This document shows positions 43,622 to 54,978 of a stretch of DNA of 59,734 bases, piece after piece. A program made the translations under genes and the position numbers. How positions within the stretch are numbered: position 1 is the first letter of the stretch; each line of letters starts with the position of its first letter. The notes beneath the pieces are model-generated. The model searched no databases, was not told the DNA's origin, and saw nothing but the letters and a program-made list of their open reading frames with translations. This DNA comes from Lactifluus volemus (lineage: Eukaryota > Basidiomycota > Agaricomycetes > Russulales > Russulaceae): positions 1-59,734 of the forward strand of contig WTXI01000225.1 in the NCBI GenBank assembly GCA_022376515.1, given 5' to 3'.

Positions 43622-44557
43622 TGTCATGGTTCGCAGGGACCGTGGCTTGAAGTGAGCTTTGTTCGGGTTGGCTATTTGCTGTGGTAAGTCGGACAAGACT
43701 AGCAACACCAAATAGTCAATTCTAGAATGCGCAGGCAAGGTCCAACAAGGAGTAGACTTGACTGTGCGAACTCTCGGGGTTCGTATCGCGTGAGACGGTT
43801 AGTACGGGCCGGCGCACGCGATGGTCGGAGTTACCGTTCCCAAAAGGGATAGACAGTGGCAGATGGGTTAATGACAGTGTGTAGGTTCAACCGCAACACG
43901 GGCGCGAGTGTAATTGGAATGCAAGAGATGCTTTCCTTCCAAGGACACTCGTGAGAGGTTGAACTAAGGTTCGAGGGCGGACGCGGGGTGAGAAGTGGAG
44001 ACTACTTCTCACAGCGCGTTCGTATTAGGGTTCAGGTGTCTGGGGACTTGTTTCACGGAAATGGAACAAGTTCACAGATGTCTGATCGTGGCGCAAAGTA
44101 CCTAGATCAAGGTACGAAGAGGGGATTCACAAGAAGAGAGGAGGAGACGCGACGCGAGTGTGATCAGGAGACAATGAACTGCGATTCTAGACGAAGCTGA
44201 AGCTGGGGCTTTAGCTCGTCTACAGGGCCCTATTTATGCGTACAGAGGGCCAGCTAACTATCCTACAAAGGTCACAGTACAGTAGCGAAGTCAAGACTAT
44301 TGACTAAGGACCTGAGTCAGTTCTGATGACTCAAGAACTGACTCAGTGCGTCTGACTCAAGATCTGAGTCAAGAACGCTGACTCAAGATTTGAGTCATGA
44401 TCCCTGAGTCAAATACACGTCCAAAACGGCGACGCACAGCCCCTAGAAGCGGAACAGAAGGGGCTGGCCAAGGAAAGGGGTCCTAGGTCACAACACAAGT
44501 CAAAAATCAGATGGAAAACAGTCAGAAATGGGCCGGGCGGCCCGCATAACCGTAACA
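43622..44557 (-). repeat. LTR-A copy A-8 (3' LTR of H3)
   Basis: The copy is 936 bp, complete, with the eight-site TGA(C/G)TCA array and the AAGCTGAAGCT primer complement. It interrupts H2 pol. Confidence 0.92.
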
Positions 44558-44594
44558 GTACCCTCTCTCCTAGGCACATGTACCACCATGCGCC

Positions 44595-47500
44595 TTAGTC
44601 ACCCCTGTCCATGGACTCCCAGTCAATGTCATCCCAAAGCGCCTCACCTGCATTGACGTCATCTGCGTCATACTCATCCCATTGATGAGCAATAGGCTGC
44701 AACTCTGTGGCCTTGACAGGACACTTCCTCCCATAATACTGGTGGTCTGGGAAGACCCGGCACCTGTGGACAGTGCAACGCGTATGGGGGTGGTGACAGT
44801 CATGGGAGTAGTGCCCTCTCTTCTGGCAATAGAGGCACTCCCTCCACAAAGGGCAGTCTTTGTACCTGTGGTCCACCCCGTCCTTGTTGCACTTGCCGCA
44901 ATAAAATGACCTCTTCCCCTTCCTCTTGCGCTTGCTGGTGATTCTCAGAGGGCTGACTCCGGAATCACCACCAGACGGCCCCCCATGCGACGAAGACGCG
45001 ACGACGAGTGAACGTAGACCGTCCCCATCTGCTGCACATACCCCCTGGAGTTGATGAGCACCGTTACCTGCAGAAGGTTGGGCCCAGCTGAAGACCTTCC
45101 AGGGATCGTAAGGGGATTCGGATCGCAGCGCGTGGGGGTCTCCAGCGACATGACTTCTGGCTGGAATCTCATGTCTGCTGCTAGCGTCTCCAGGGCTTCC
45201 TGGATAGGCGAGAGTTGGGGAGGTGGCGTTGGTCCTGGGAGAGGAGACGGGGTCCTCGGATGGTACGAGGGGCTGCGGCGAGGCTCTTGGCGAGGCGAGC
45301 GGGTGGTCCTCCTGTACGGTGGAGGTGCTGATCTGGGCTGGTTCTGCTGGGGTGTCCTCAGCAAGGGATGCCTCTGAGAGGGACCACTCTCCCCCCTCAC
45401 AGACCGTGAGGGAGTTGAACGACGAGTCGAGAAGTTGGAGGTAGTCATCCTCCAAGTTGGGGTACTGGAACGCAAGTTGTAAGGCATTACTCATGGAGGA
45501 GGAGGTAGTGGGGGTGATGATGGTGCGGATTCGCCTCTTTCTCTTCGCTTTTATCCTTCCTCCCCCTATCACATTGGGGTTGCGCTGATAGAACTCCTTA
45601 ATGAGCTCCGGAGCCTTCACATTGTCAGCGGGTTCCCAACTATCATGAGTGGGTGAATATCCCTTCTAACGAAGGAGATACTCAAGCTTTTCTGCCTTCC
45701 CTTTCTTGCGCGCATCAATGATCTGCTCCACCTCATATTCTGGTTCGCCTTCCATCAGATCAGGTGGCGGCTCTGCGAAGTTGCACCCATGCTCTTCCGT
45801 CTCCTTGTAAGGTGTTAACAAGGACGCGTGGAAGACATTGTGAATGCGCCAGTGTGGGGGAAGCTGGAGACGGTACACCACTGGGGAAATGACGTCAATG
45901 ATGGGGAATGGACCATATCTTTTTGGTCCCAACTTTGTGGACGGATAGATTGTCTTTAGGTTTGTTCCCTCCAACAACACTTGTTGTCCTTTTTCGAATG
46001 GGTAGAAGTGCCTTTGACCCTTCTTTCTCTGGCGCCTTTTTAGCCACAGTTCCTGCGCTTTTCTGATAGCATCCTGGGCGCGCTCCCTAGCCTCCTTAAG
46101 CCACATTTGTCTTTGATGTAATGCTGGGATATTTGTGCTTTTTCTGGAGGGGTGGATGATTGGGTTTGCGCCCCACAAGAGCTCACAGGGAGCCTTCCCT
46201 GTGCTCGCATTTGGCCAGGAGTTGTGAACAAATTGGGCAAGAGGAAGAAGGTTTGCCCAGTCGTCTTGTTGGCTGCTTCCATAGATCCGCAAATACTGCT
46301 CCACCCACTGATTAGCGCGTTCTGATTGTCCATCAGTCTGCGGATGATAAGCAGAGCTGATGTTCTGTGTAATTCCTAGCAGTTCACACATCTGGCGGGT
46401 GAAGTGGGCAGGAAAACGGGGATCTCTGTCCGAGATGACGTGGTGGGGGCAGCCAAAGAGAGGGAAGATGTGTTCCACATAGAGCCGGGCCACTTCTTCT
46501 GCGTCAATTGTCTTCTGACAGGGCAAGAAGAAGGCTGCCTTCGAGCAATCGTGGTCCACTACTGTGAGGATCGAGTCATATCCCTTTGAGACTGGGAGAT
46601 CGGTGATGAGGTCAAGGGAAATGGTCTGGAAAGGGATTGCCTTTGGTTCAACAGTGATCGGCATCAATGGTGGTTTAGGTTTTACAGTATTGGGTTTCGT
46701 CATTTGGCAAGTTGCACATCCCTTGATGTAGTTCTGGACGAACTGTCGCATCGTCGGCCACCAGTAGTCCTCAGACACCTTCTGAAGCGTCGTGGCGATG
46801 CCTGGGTGCCCAGCCAAGGCGTGGTCATGGTGCTCATGCAAGATCTGTCACTTCAGATCCTCCTGGTCTGCGACCACAGGTCTTCCTTGGTGCACCCAGT
46901 GGTGATTTACTGAGTCCAGTGGGTAGGAGCGATGCAGCTCTGCGAAATAGCTCGGCGTGCGTGCTTGCCAATCCCAAACCTGTTGTTCGAGACTGCTGAC
47001 CTCCGCTGCCCGCACGAAGAGTTTGTCAGGCAGGACAAGGGTGTTTTCGTTATCATGTTTCCCTTCATCCACTCCCGGTGGTCTGGACAGCGCGTCAGCC
47101 TTGTTCAGCTTGCCTGGGCGGTGCACCAGTTTGTAATTGTAGTCTGCAAGGTCACTGAGGTACCTTGCTACGCGTCGGTTGATTCTCTGGGGTTGCCAGT
47201 AGTATCGAAGATTGTTATGATCAGTGTGCACAATGGCAGTGAAGGGAGAGGAGAGAAACAAGTGTCTCCATCGTCGCAAACCCCAAATTACCGCCAAGAG
47301 CTCTCTATCATGGACATCATACCCTCTCTCAGCTTCGTTCAATGTCTGGGAGTGGTAGCCCACTGGACAGAGCCTCTGTTTGTCATTTCGTTGGTAGAGG
47401 ATGGCCCCAGTGGCATACTGGGACGCGTCCACCTCCATCTCGAAGGGGCGGTCATAGTCAGGTCTTTGGAGGACAGGATCGGACTCTATGATCTGGAGGA

Positions 47501-48995
47501 GTGCATCCAAGGCCTTGGTGCACTCATCCGTCCATTTGAACGGTCGTCCCTTCTTCAGTAAGGCAGTGAGTGGCGCCGCAAGATGTGCAAAGTGGGGAAT
47601 GAATGGTCTCTGGTACCCCAAAACACCAAGCGTGCTCCGGACCTCTTTCACTGAAGACAAGGTTCGAGGCCATTGAGATAGTCCTTTCCTCTTCGTGGGA
47701 TCGATGCGGATGGTCCCGTGTTCCACGCGGATGCCAAGGTAGTCAATGCTGGTCTGCTCAAACTTGCACTTCGACAGCTTGAGGAAGAAGGATTCCTGGT
47801 GGAACATCTCGAGGATTTCTCGGACTATCCTCCTATGTTCCCCACATCTCCCCCTGTGGCCACAAAGACATCGTCCATGTACACAAACACCTTCCCTGGG
47901 TAGCGGTTCATGATCTTAGCGAAGACCCGATCCATGCAACGCTGAAAGGTGGCTGGAGAGTTCTGGAGGCCGAAGAGCATCACCTTTGGTTGGTACAGGC
48001 CAAAGGGAGTCTTAAACGCGGCCTTCCATCGATCCTCAGGGCGAATCTGGATGTTATGATAGCCCCAACGAATGTCTAGTGCCGTGAAGAGGGTGCATCC
48101 ATGCAGCGCTTCCAGAATTTGCTCAATGCGAGGGATGGGGTACACATCTCGAATTGTCCAACTGTTCACTTCCCTATAGTCCTGGATGGGTCGAAGACTT
48201 CCATCTCTTTTCTTTATAAAGAACCAGGGGGTCAACCAAGGAGAGTTGGACTTTTCGATGAATCCCCACTGCTCATTCTCTTTAAGAATTCTGAGTCGCT
48301 TCTTTCTTCTCCTCGTGAGGGCATAGACTTTACAATTGATGGTAGCTGGGGCGTCCTCCTTCAAGACAATGGCATGATCTTCTGGTCGTGAAGGTGGGAA
48401 GTGATGGGATTTTTCTTCGTCAAAGACGTCCGCATAGTCCCGGTATTGGGGTGGTAGTACCTCGTGCCTTTCTCCACTGGCTACCTGCTCTTGGTGTGCC
48501 TTTATGGCCCATTCCTGGGCCACATTGGTACGATCAATGCGTGCTGGTTCCTTCTCCCTGTCCTTGTATATCTGACGAGGGCGCTGAAACTTCCTCCACT
48601 TGGTTTCGATCCGTACTCCTCCGTTCTGCACTTCCCCCTTAGTCCAATTGATGCGAGGATTGAACTCTGAGAGCCAGGGGTGCCCCAGAGTACGCGATCC
48701 TTGCCAAGATTGGTGACGTAGAACCACTGGAGGGTGTCTTTGTCTCCCACGACGCAGCGAAGAACACAATACTCCGTGAGTGTCCCAGCTTGGTTCTGGG
48801 TTCCATCCACATTGTAGACGTAGCGGGGGTGAGGGAGTTATGAGTGCTGAGTCCCCATCGGCGGACTGTGCGCTGATCAAGGAAGTTTTCCGTGGCTCCA
48901 CTGTCGACTAAGGCGACATCTGCGACCGTTTTGTGGACATTTGAAAACAAAATGGGCAAATTCAAAGCATTGGCATTGGCATAGCTAATGTACAT
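44595..48995 (-). pseudogene. H3 pol polyprotein
   Basis: Pol starts at 48995 (MYISYANANALN) with the same domain order as H1. Lesions include several one-base losses between 47.8 and 48.9 kb (for example four instead of five G in the TGTGGGGGAAC stretch near 47842). A TGA is at 46848-46850 (CGA in H1) and a TAG is at 45666-45668 (TGG in H1). The chromodomain and zinc-knuckle tail (44595-45620) are open and end SMDRGD. Confidence 0.88.
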
Positions 48996-49042
48996 TCGTT
49001 TCAGTCCTAAGGCTCATACCCAGGTTGCGCGGCACGAGCTCT

Positions 49043-50969
49043 TCAAAAATCCTGGGGCGCAGAGTCGGTGGAGTCAACCATATCCTTGATAAAGCTTCCT
49101 TGTTGTCGTCGACAACTTCATAAGCCCATCCATAAGCTGGTCGCGGGTGATTTCTTTCTTTCTTCTTCGACAGCCCGCACTGGGCGGGACGCTGTCAGGC
49201 TTGCTGCCCTTGTTCTGGTTCTTTTTCTTCTCAGGACACATGCGGCTCACATGGCCCTGTTGCCGACAGGCGAAGCAGCGACCTTCCGCTACTAGTTTCT
49301 TCTTTTCTTCAGGGGTAGGCCCCCCTGTATGGATGGCGTCAACATCCATGGCGTCAGAAGGTCGGGGTTTCGTGTGCCTGTCCTGCTGGTACCTCCCTAG
49401 CGCGCAGCAAGGCGTTGGTGGAAGTTTTGGCCTGGCTTGTCTCCAGAGGTGGCTCTGGCTTCATCCACCTCCCTTGACGCCTCAAGGCTGTGTCTTGCCA
49501 TCCCTTCAGAGTATCGGGTAGGGTGGTCTCAAAATCAATGATCTTTTCACGGAGGACTCGCTTCAAGCCATCCTTGAATCGAAGGAGGGTCCCTTGCTCA
49601 TTTGGACCCCACTTGGCGAGAGCGATTAGTGTATTGAAATCATTGATGTACGTTTTGAGGTCTTCCCCTTGCATCTGCAGGGTGAGCAGACGCCCCAACG
49701 CCTCCTCTCTGGCCACAGTGTTCTGAAACTGAGCTTTGAACGCATTGTCAAAGTCCGTCCAGACCTGTTCGTCGTTTGGGTCAATGGCCAGAAGGTGATT
49801 TGGGTACTGCCGCCACATTGCTACCCCATTCATCAAGGGTTGGATGATTCCATCGACCCACTGGTCGACTGCTTTGCCTCGGATCCTTCCCACACAGGTG
49901 AGGACCCGCATGTAGGGGCTGCTTATGGAGGGGTGGTCCCGATTCATCTCCCAGAAGACTGTGAAGGCGCGGCGGAACGCGCGAGGTCGTCACGATCCCC
50001 ATTGAAATTTCAGGGATTGTGCCAAAAGGGCTGATGGGTGGGGGTGGCCCCTGCTGTTGTCCTCCTGCAGGGAGCTCCTCCCCCCTGCCTCGCCTCCCCT
50101 CACCTCCGCCTCCCCCCACCTCCCCCCACCTCCACTTCCTCCCGGCTGTACCCCAGCCGGAGGTCCTCCTCCAGGTTGCCCAGAGGAGCTGAATCCTGTG
50201 ATGCCAGCTAGTGCTGTTGGTGCGGTAATGGCAGTGCTGACTGCAGCTGACCTGATGAACGCACTACCACTAGGCACACTAGGATGAGGTTGTGGAGCGG
50301 GGGAGAGAGGGCTGGAACATGGTGGGATCCACCAACATTCCACTGGTTGGGTCTGTCACCATTGACACACTGACGTCGGAGTATGGTGATTCCATTTGTT
50401 TTTGTACTGGGGGCACTTGCAACGTCGAGGTTGGTTCAAGCTGCTGATGAATTCCAGGGGGAACACTGGTTAAAGGGGTTGTGCGGCTTGATAGACCGGT
50501 TCAAATAACTGTCCACTAGGTGAAAGTGCTTCGGGTCGTTCTGGGGTACTTCCAGATCCTGAGCCTGCCAGTGTCAAGGACAGCGCGTGTACTGGATAGT
50601 CTGGGTGCTGTGGATCACTTGGTTTCCACCAGCCGAGTTCAAATCGTGCGATGTCGTCGTCTGTGATGTATCTCCCTATCTCCGTCGCGTAAGTCTGTGG
50701 TTTATCGAACCACTCGACGTGATACCACTTCTGGTTGATAAACTCGATGGGTCCGTGTGGATTTCTTTGTCAAAGCCCAATAGGCACTTTGCTTGGGGTT
50801 TTCTTGACGTTCTATCCAAAAGGCGTGCCCAACTACGTGGTCTGGGAGGTCTGGTGCGTCTCTGGTTTCGACTCTGGTGAGCTTCCCCTTCTCTGAGGTC
50901 CAACCAACAGTTATGGAAGCCGTTTTGTCGATCAATCGCCCACTCTCGCAAGAGAGCGGTCTCAGTAGC
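49043..50969 (-). pseudogene. H3 gag
   Basis: All parts of H gag are recognisable: the N-terminal domain (ITVGWTSEKGK), MESPYSDV, the Gly-rich linker, the capsid-like region and the knuckle CFACRQQGHVSRMC. The frame is broken many times by missing bases, for instance in GGGG versus GGGGG near 50476 and CTTTGTCAAAG near 50766. Either the copy is badly decayed or the consensus is poor here. Confidence 0.82.
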
Positions 50970-51109
50970 CTATAAGTTGTTCACTCTAGCAAGAGGAACG
51001 AAAAATTTCTGTGCACTCTGGCACACACTTTCTCGGCCTGAAAAGAAAGTGGGCAACGGTCTGGTTCGTTCGGGGTACACTTCTTGTGACGAAGAAGTGG
51101 AGGGGTAGG

Positions 51110-51120
51110 AGCTTCAGCTT
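51110..51120 (-). other. Self-complementary primer-binding site of H3
   Basis: AAGCTGAAGCT in sense, one base inside the 5' LTR, as in H1. It is exactly complementary to the LTR segment following the TATA-like box. Confidence 0.75.
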
Positions 51121-51121
51121 A

Positions 51122-52043
51122 TGTCACGGTTCGCAGGGACCGTGGCTCGAAGTGAGCGTCGTTCTGGTTGGCTATTTGCTGTGGCGAGTCGGACAAGACT
51201 AGCAACACCAAATAGTCGATTCTAGCACGCCAGGCAAGGTCCTGGAGGAGTAGACTTGACTGTGCGAACTCTGGGTGTCTGTATCGCGTGAGGCGGTAGC
51301 GGGCCGGCGCACGCGATGGTCGGAGTTACCGTTCCTAAAAGGATAGACGGTGGCAGATGGGTTAATGACGATGTGTAGGTTCAACCGCAACACGGGCGCG
51401 AGTGTAATTGGAATGCAAGAGATGCTCGCCTTCCAAGGACACTCGTGAGAGGTTGAACTAAGGTTCGAGGGCGGACGCGGGGTGAGAAGTGGGGACTACT
51501 TCTCACACGCGTTCGTATTAGGGTTCAGGCGTCTGGGACTTGTTCACGGAAATGGAACAAGTTCACAGATGTCTGATCGTGGCGCGAAGTACCTAGATCA
51601 AGGTACGAAGAGGGGATTCACAAGAAGAGAGGAGAAGATGCGATGCGAGTGTGAGCAGAACAATGAACTGCGATTCTAGACGAAGCTGAAGCTGGGGCTT
51701 TAGCTCGTCTACAGGGCCCTATTTATGCGTACAGAGGGCCAGCCAACTATCCTACAAGGTCACAGTACAGTAGCGAAGTCAAGACTATTGACTAAGGACC
51801 TGAGTCAGTTCTGATGACTCAAGAACTGACTCAGTGCGTCTGACTCAAGATCTGAGTCAAGAACGCTGACTCAAGATTTGAGTCATGATCCCTGAGTCAA
51901 ATACACGTCCAAAACGGCGACGCACAGCCCCTAGAAGCGAACAGAGGGGCTGGCCAAGGAAAGGGGTCCTAGGTCACAACACAAGTCGAAAATCAGACGG
52001 AAAACAGTAAGAAATGGGCCGGGCGGCCCGCATAACCGTAACA
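51122..52043 (-). repeat. LTR-A copy A-9 (5' LTR of H3)
   Basis: The copy is 922 bp, shorter than A-8 by scattered one- or two-base losses (for example ACACGCG for ACAGCGCG near 51508). The terminal repeat ends and TGA(C/G)TCA array are intact. Confidence 0.9.
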
Positions 52044-52085
52044 GATCGTACACTTCGTACAAAGGTCCCACTTGGAACCTTAACA
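52044..52085 (+). repeat. LTR-C terminal fragment C-3
   Basis: The last 42 bp match the LTR-C end (CACTTCGTACAAAGG to CCTTAACA). This is the outermost scrap of an LTR-C into which the H3 side of the cluster was once inserted. It marks the right edge of the LTR nest. Confidence 0.8.
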
Positions 52086-52111
52086 GTTCCCTGAGTGCGC
52101 ATGTTATTGAG

Positions 52112-53699
52112 CGCCTGCGGAGTCTAGAGTTGTCGTAAGTCAGGTCTTTCTGATCGACATATGCAGATAGCCATACTTACCTTAACAAAGTTTACTAGGC
52201 AGCACCACTTATCAAAGTGCCATGTCGCTCATCCACACAGAACGCAGCCACTTGCTCGGCCTGGTGGTTGATGACAATAGCACAATAACCATTAATGGAA
52301 GTATGATGTACCTGGCGTACCTGTGCAATTACTGGATGAAAGAGGAGCTGTGGCAATCCTGGTCGCTCCATGGACGAATCAAAGCAGCATCACGCCTTGG
52401 AATCCCCGTCGAGGGAGTGCTCCCGACGACAAATCACCTAGAAGTTCTCAATAGGATAATCAAGAAGAAGTACTTGCCTCAATGGCAGCGCTCCGGAAAC
52501 TGGCTTCGGTTCGACGTCCTAGTTTTTCATCTTGTCCAACACATCCTACCCTATCTATATGCTCAGGTCCGTCAACGAGATAATGCAGCTGCATGGAAAG
52601 CTGCTCGATTTGCCACCGCCGCCGGGGGTGTGACGCCGTCGAGGAAGCATGAATCTGGGGGACGCTCACCAACAACACATCAGCGCCTTTTTTTTGGTTT
52701 GAAGAGAACATTCGCCGAGATGGTCTGGCCACTGGGATCCTTCAAGGAAGGCAACTCTTGATAATTCCTAGTAGCCACCCAACTGAGGTCTGGGCAACTT
52801 GCGCAACATCATCATCCAATCCTGATGATCCGTCACATGAACGGTATTGGCTCACCTACAATTTAGAGGGCACCGCCACATGTACCTGCCCTGACTGGCT
52901 GAAGCGTGGGGGAGCATGCAAGCACCTGCAGGCACTGCGACGACATGTCCGTTATCAGATGGAGATACGACAGGTAACCTGCGATGACAAATTTCCTGCA
53001 TCTCTGCAGGAGGCACAAGATAAGCACGCTGTGCTCAGAGACCAAGTTGATCCACCTACTCAACCCGTTTCTGTGAGCCTATATCCCAATGGCTATGCAA
53101 ACCCAATGCCACCACCTACTATGGTACCATCAGCCCTCCCGGAAGTACCGCTAGAAATGGAATTGGGGAACGTACCAACTCTCCTGAACTCGGAAATTGA
53201 GATTGTGGCTCAAATGTATTCAGTCGATATGGGCTCCGATATTGATGGCCCACAGGATGACGCAGAGGGTGGTGGTGATACATGCCACGATGATGATATG
53301 TCACAGGTAGTCCTCCCCGATCGTACCAGGGTTGAACTGATTCTAAAGATGGGTTAGCAAAGCAGCAATATCCGTGGCGTTACTACCCAACTCAATCAGC
53401 GCCTCGCGTTCGATATCAAAGCCATTATCCTGAGGTTGTACGACATCCACATGAATATTTGTGAATTGGCGACAATCGAGAGGACAGACGACATTCAAAC
53501 CCTTGAAACGATCATGCATAAGGTGCACAATCAACTTAAGATCAGGTCTCAACAGAAAGTCGAATCGGAGACTTACGATTCCCTAAACCCTGAAACAAAA
53601 GAGGTCCAGCGCGTCACAACCCCACAGAGGAAAATCAGGCCACTGCCCCCTTCCCCAGAGGCCAGGCAAATACGCAAAAAGTCACGCAAGACGTTCTGA
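52112..53699 (+). pseudogene. 3' part of a Mutator-like transposase with SWIM zinc finger
   Basis: The frame from about 52222 reads the region after the transposase core (LPTTNHLEVLNRIIKKKYL, a motif typical of fungal MULE proteins). Near 52690 it changes frame at a run of eight T (52688-52695); nine would restore it. The next frame encodes the SWIM finger CTCPDWLKRGGACKH (C-x-C-xn-C-x-H). A TAG at 53355-53357 interrupts the same frame, which then continues open to 53699 with a basic end (RKIRPLPPS, KKSRKTF). A possible intron (GTAAGT at 52136, AG at 52199) precedes the first part. The DDE core is missing, lost at the retrotransposon boundary. Confidence 0.72.
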
Positions 53700-53824
53700 A
53701 ATGGTCAAAGTGTAATGTGATACGAAGGAGGAGGAGGAAGGAGGAATACGTACCGCAAATATACCCAGAAACGTTTTCTTTTGATACCTGTCTGAAATGG
53801 AGACGAAGACCGCGAAGGAGAGAG

Positions 53825-54180
53825 GGAGCGGGCAACAGACATCCCTCCTAGACAGCCAGACAATGTGTCGAGGCTGCCCTCGGATGGCGCCGTGCATATG
53901 TGGGAAGCGTGCCTTGTCCAGCTGTCCTTGAGGCGTCTGGGGATAGGGATAGGGAGGTGGGGTGCAACAGACATTCTATTCAAGACAATCAGACAACTCG
54001 TCAAGATTGCTCGGAATAGACGCTGTGCGGATGTGGCCAAGTGAGCGGGAACTTGTGTGTGCATCATCGAGGCTTCCAGCTAGGGGAGGGGGTGCAACAG
54101 GCTTTCCACCTGAGGCAGTCTGACAACAAGTCGTGACTGCTCGAGATGGAAGCTGTGCGGAAGGACATCGTACAGAGAAT
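53825..54180 (+). repeat. Left array: three diverged ~130-bp repeats
   Basis: Units begin near 53828, 53960 and 54088 with GGGNGCAACAG. They share a later block of the type AGACAANNNGTC and a CTGTGCGGA-type end. The right array at 54489-54740 contains the same unit in reverse complement. Confidence 0.65.
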
Positions 54181-54277
54181 CAGTGGAGACTTAGACATGG
54201 TGGCGAGAAGTTCCTGTTATAGCGTGGATAATATTGCCCCAGCTATCTCACGGTCGCGGCTCAAGCGGTGTTTGAAT

Positions 54278-54364
54278 GTTCAAATGTTCAAATGTTCAAA
54301 TGTTCAAATGTTCAAATGTTCAAATGTTCAAATGTTCAAATGTTCAAATGTTCAAACGTTCAAG
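54278..54364. repeat. Octanucleotide microsatellite (TGTTCAAA)n
   Basis: There are about ten nearly perfect copies of TGTTCAAA. Frames through it are artefacts of low complexity. It sits in the loop between the two inverted repeat arrays. Confidence 0.95.
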
Positions 54365-54488
54365 TCATCATCCTTTCAATCCCTTTTCCTCCTCCCGCAC
54401 CTGCACCTGCAACTCTTCAACTTCAACCTTGTCCTTCTTTTCATAGTTCACGTCACGCCTCTCTCCATCAAACACTTGCAATTTTGAC

Positions 54489-54740
54489 ACGTCTCACGGT
54501 TCACACACAGTCCGCACGGGACTACTCTCGAGTCGCCTTGACACGTTGTCTGGTGACTTCGGGGTGGATCATTTGTTGCACCCCCTCTTTCCGTCCTGCG
54601 TCTTCAAGTCCTCGACACGTCGCACGGTTCACACAGTCCGCACGAGACTACTCTCGAGTCACCTTGACACGTTGTCTGGTGACTTCAGGGTGGATCATTT
54701 GTTGCACCCCCTCTTTCCGTCCTACGTCTTCAAGTCCTTC
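54489..54740 (-). repeat. Right array: two ~121-bp tandem repeats, inverted relative to the left array
   Basis: Two nearly identical units (about 54489-54609 and 54610-54730) share GGTGACTT, TTGTTGCACCCCC and CTTTCCGTCC. Reverse complemented, they align with the left-array units. A foldback structure around the microsatellite is therefore possible. Confidence 0.75.
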
Positions 54741-54767
54741 GATCTCCCCCCTCGGGTCCTGCACCAC

Positions 54768-54978
54768 GTCAAACGTTTCCTTGCTAGGACTGCTTTTCTT
54801 TTTTTTTTTTTCACGGTGAGTGTTCGTGAATGCTTTGTGTGATTGCTAGGCTGAAAGCAAAGTAGTATCTTCACCGTGTCAAAAATTTCCTCGCTACAAC
54901 TGCATATTTTTTTTTTCACGGTATGTGTTCGTCGACACTTTGTGTGATCGCTAGGCTGAAAGCAAGACCAGTATTCTC
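54768..54978 (+). repeat. Tandem duplication just upstream of the gene at 54979
   Basis: Two copies of a ~110-bp unit (from about 54774 and 54887) share CCT(T/C)GCTA, a T-run of 9-12, TTTCACGGT, CTTTGTGTGAT and GCTAGGCTGAAAGCAA. The second copy ends at the start codon of the next gene. It may hold promoter or 5'-leader elements, perhaps copied from one to two. Confidence 0.7.

Larger units (their letters stand above)
43622..52043 (-). mobile_element. Chromodomain gypsy element H3
   Basis: H3 is a minus-sense H element with both LTRs (43622-44557 and 51122-52043), primer site 51110-51120 and polypurine tract near 44558. The flanks GTAAT (left) and GATCG (right) do not match, and the neighbours are different elements, so the two ends have been exchanged by recombination. 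Pol is nearly intact up to about 47.8 kb. From there to the right end there are many single-base losses compared with H1 and H2, including in the right LTR (922 versus 936 bp). Confidence 0.88.

Noticed and set aside
54278..54364. CRISPR-like repeats
   Set aside because: The repeats are contiguous 8-bp units without spacers, in a eukaryotic context; this is a microsatellite.
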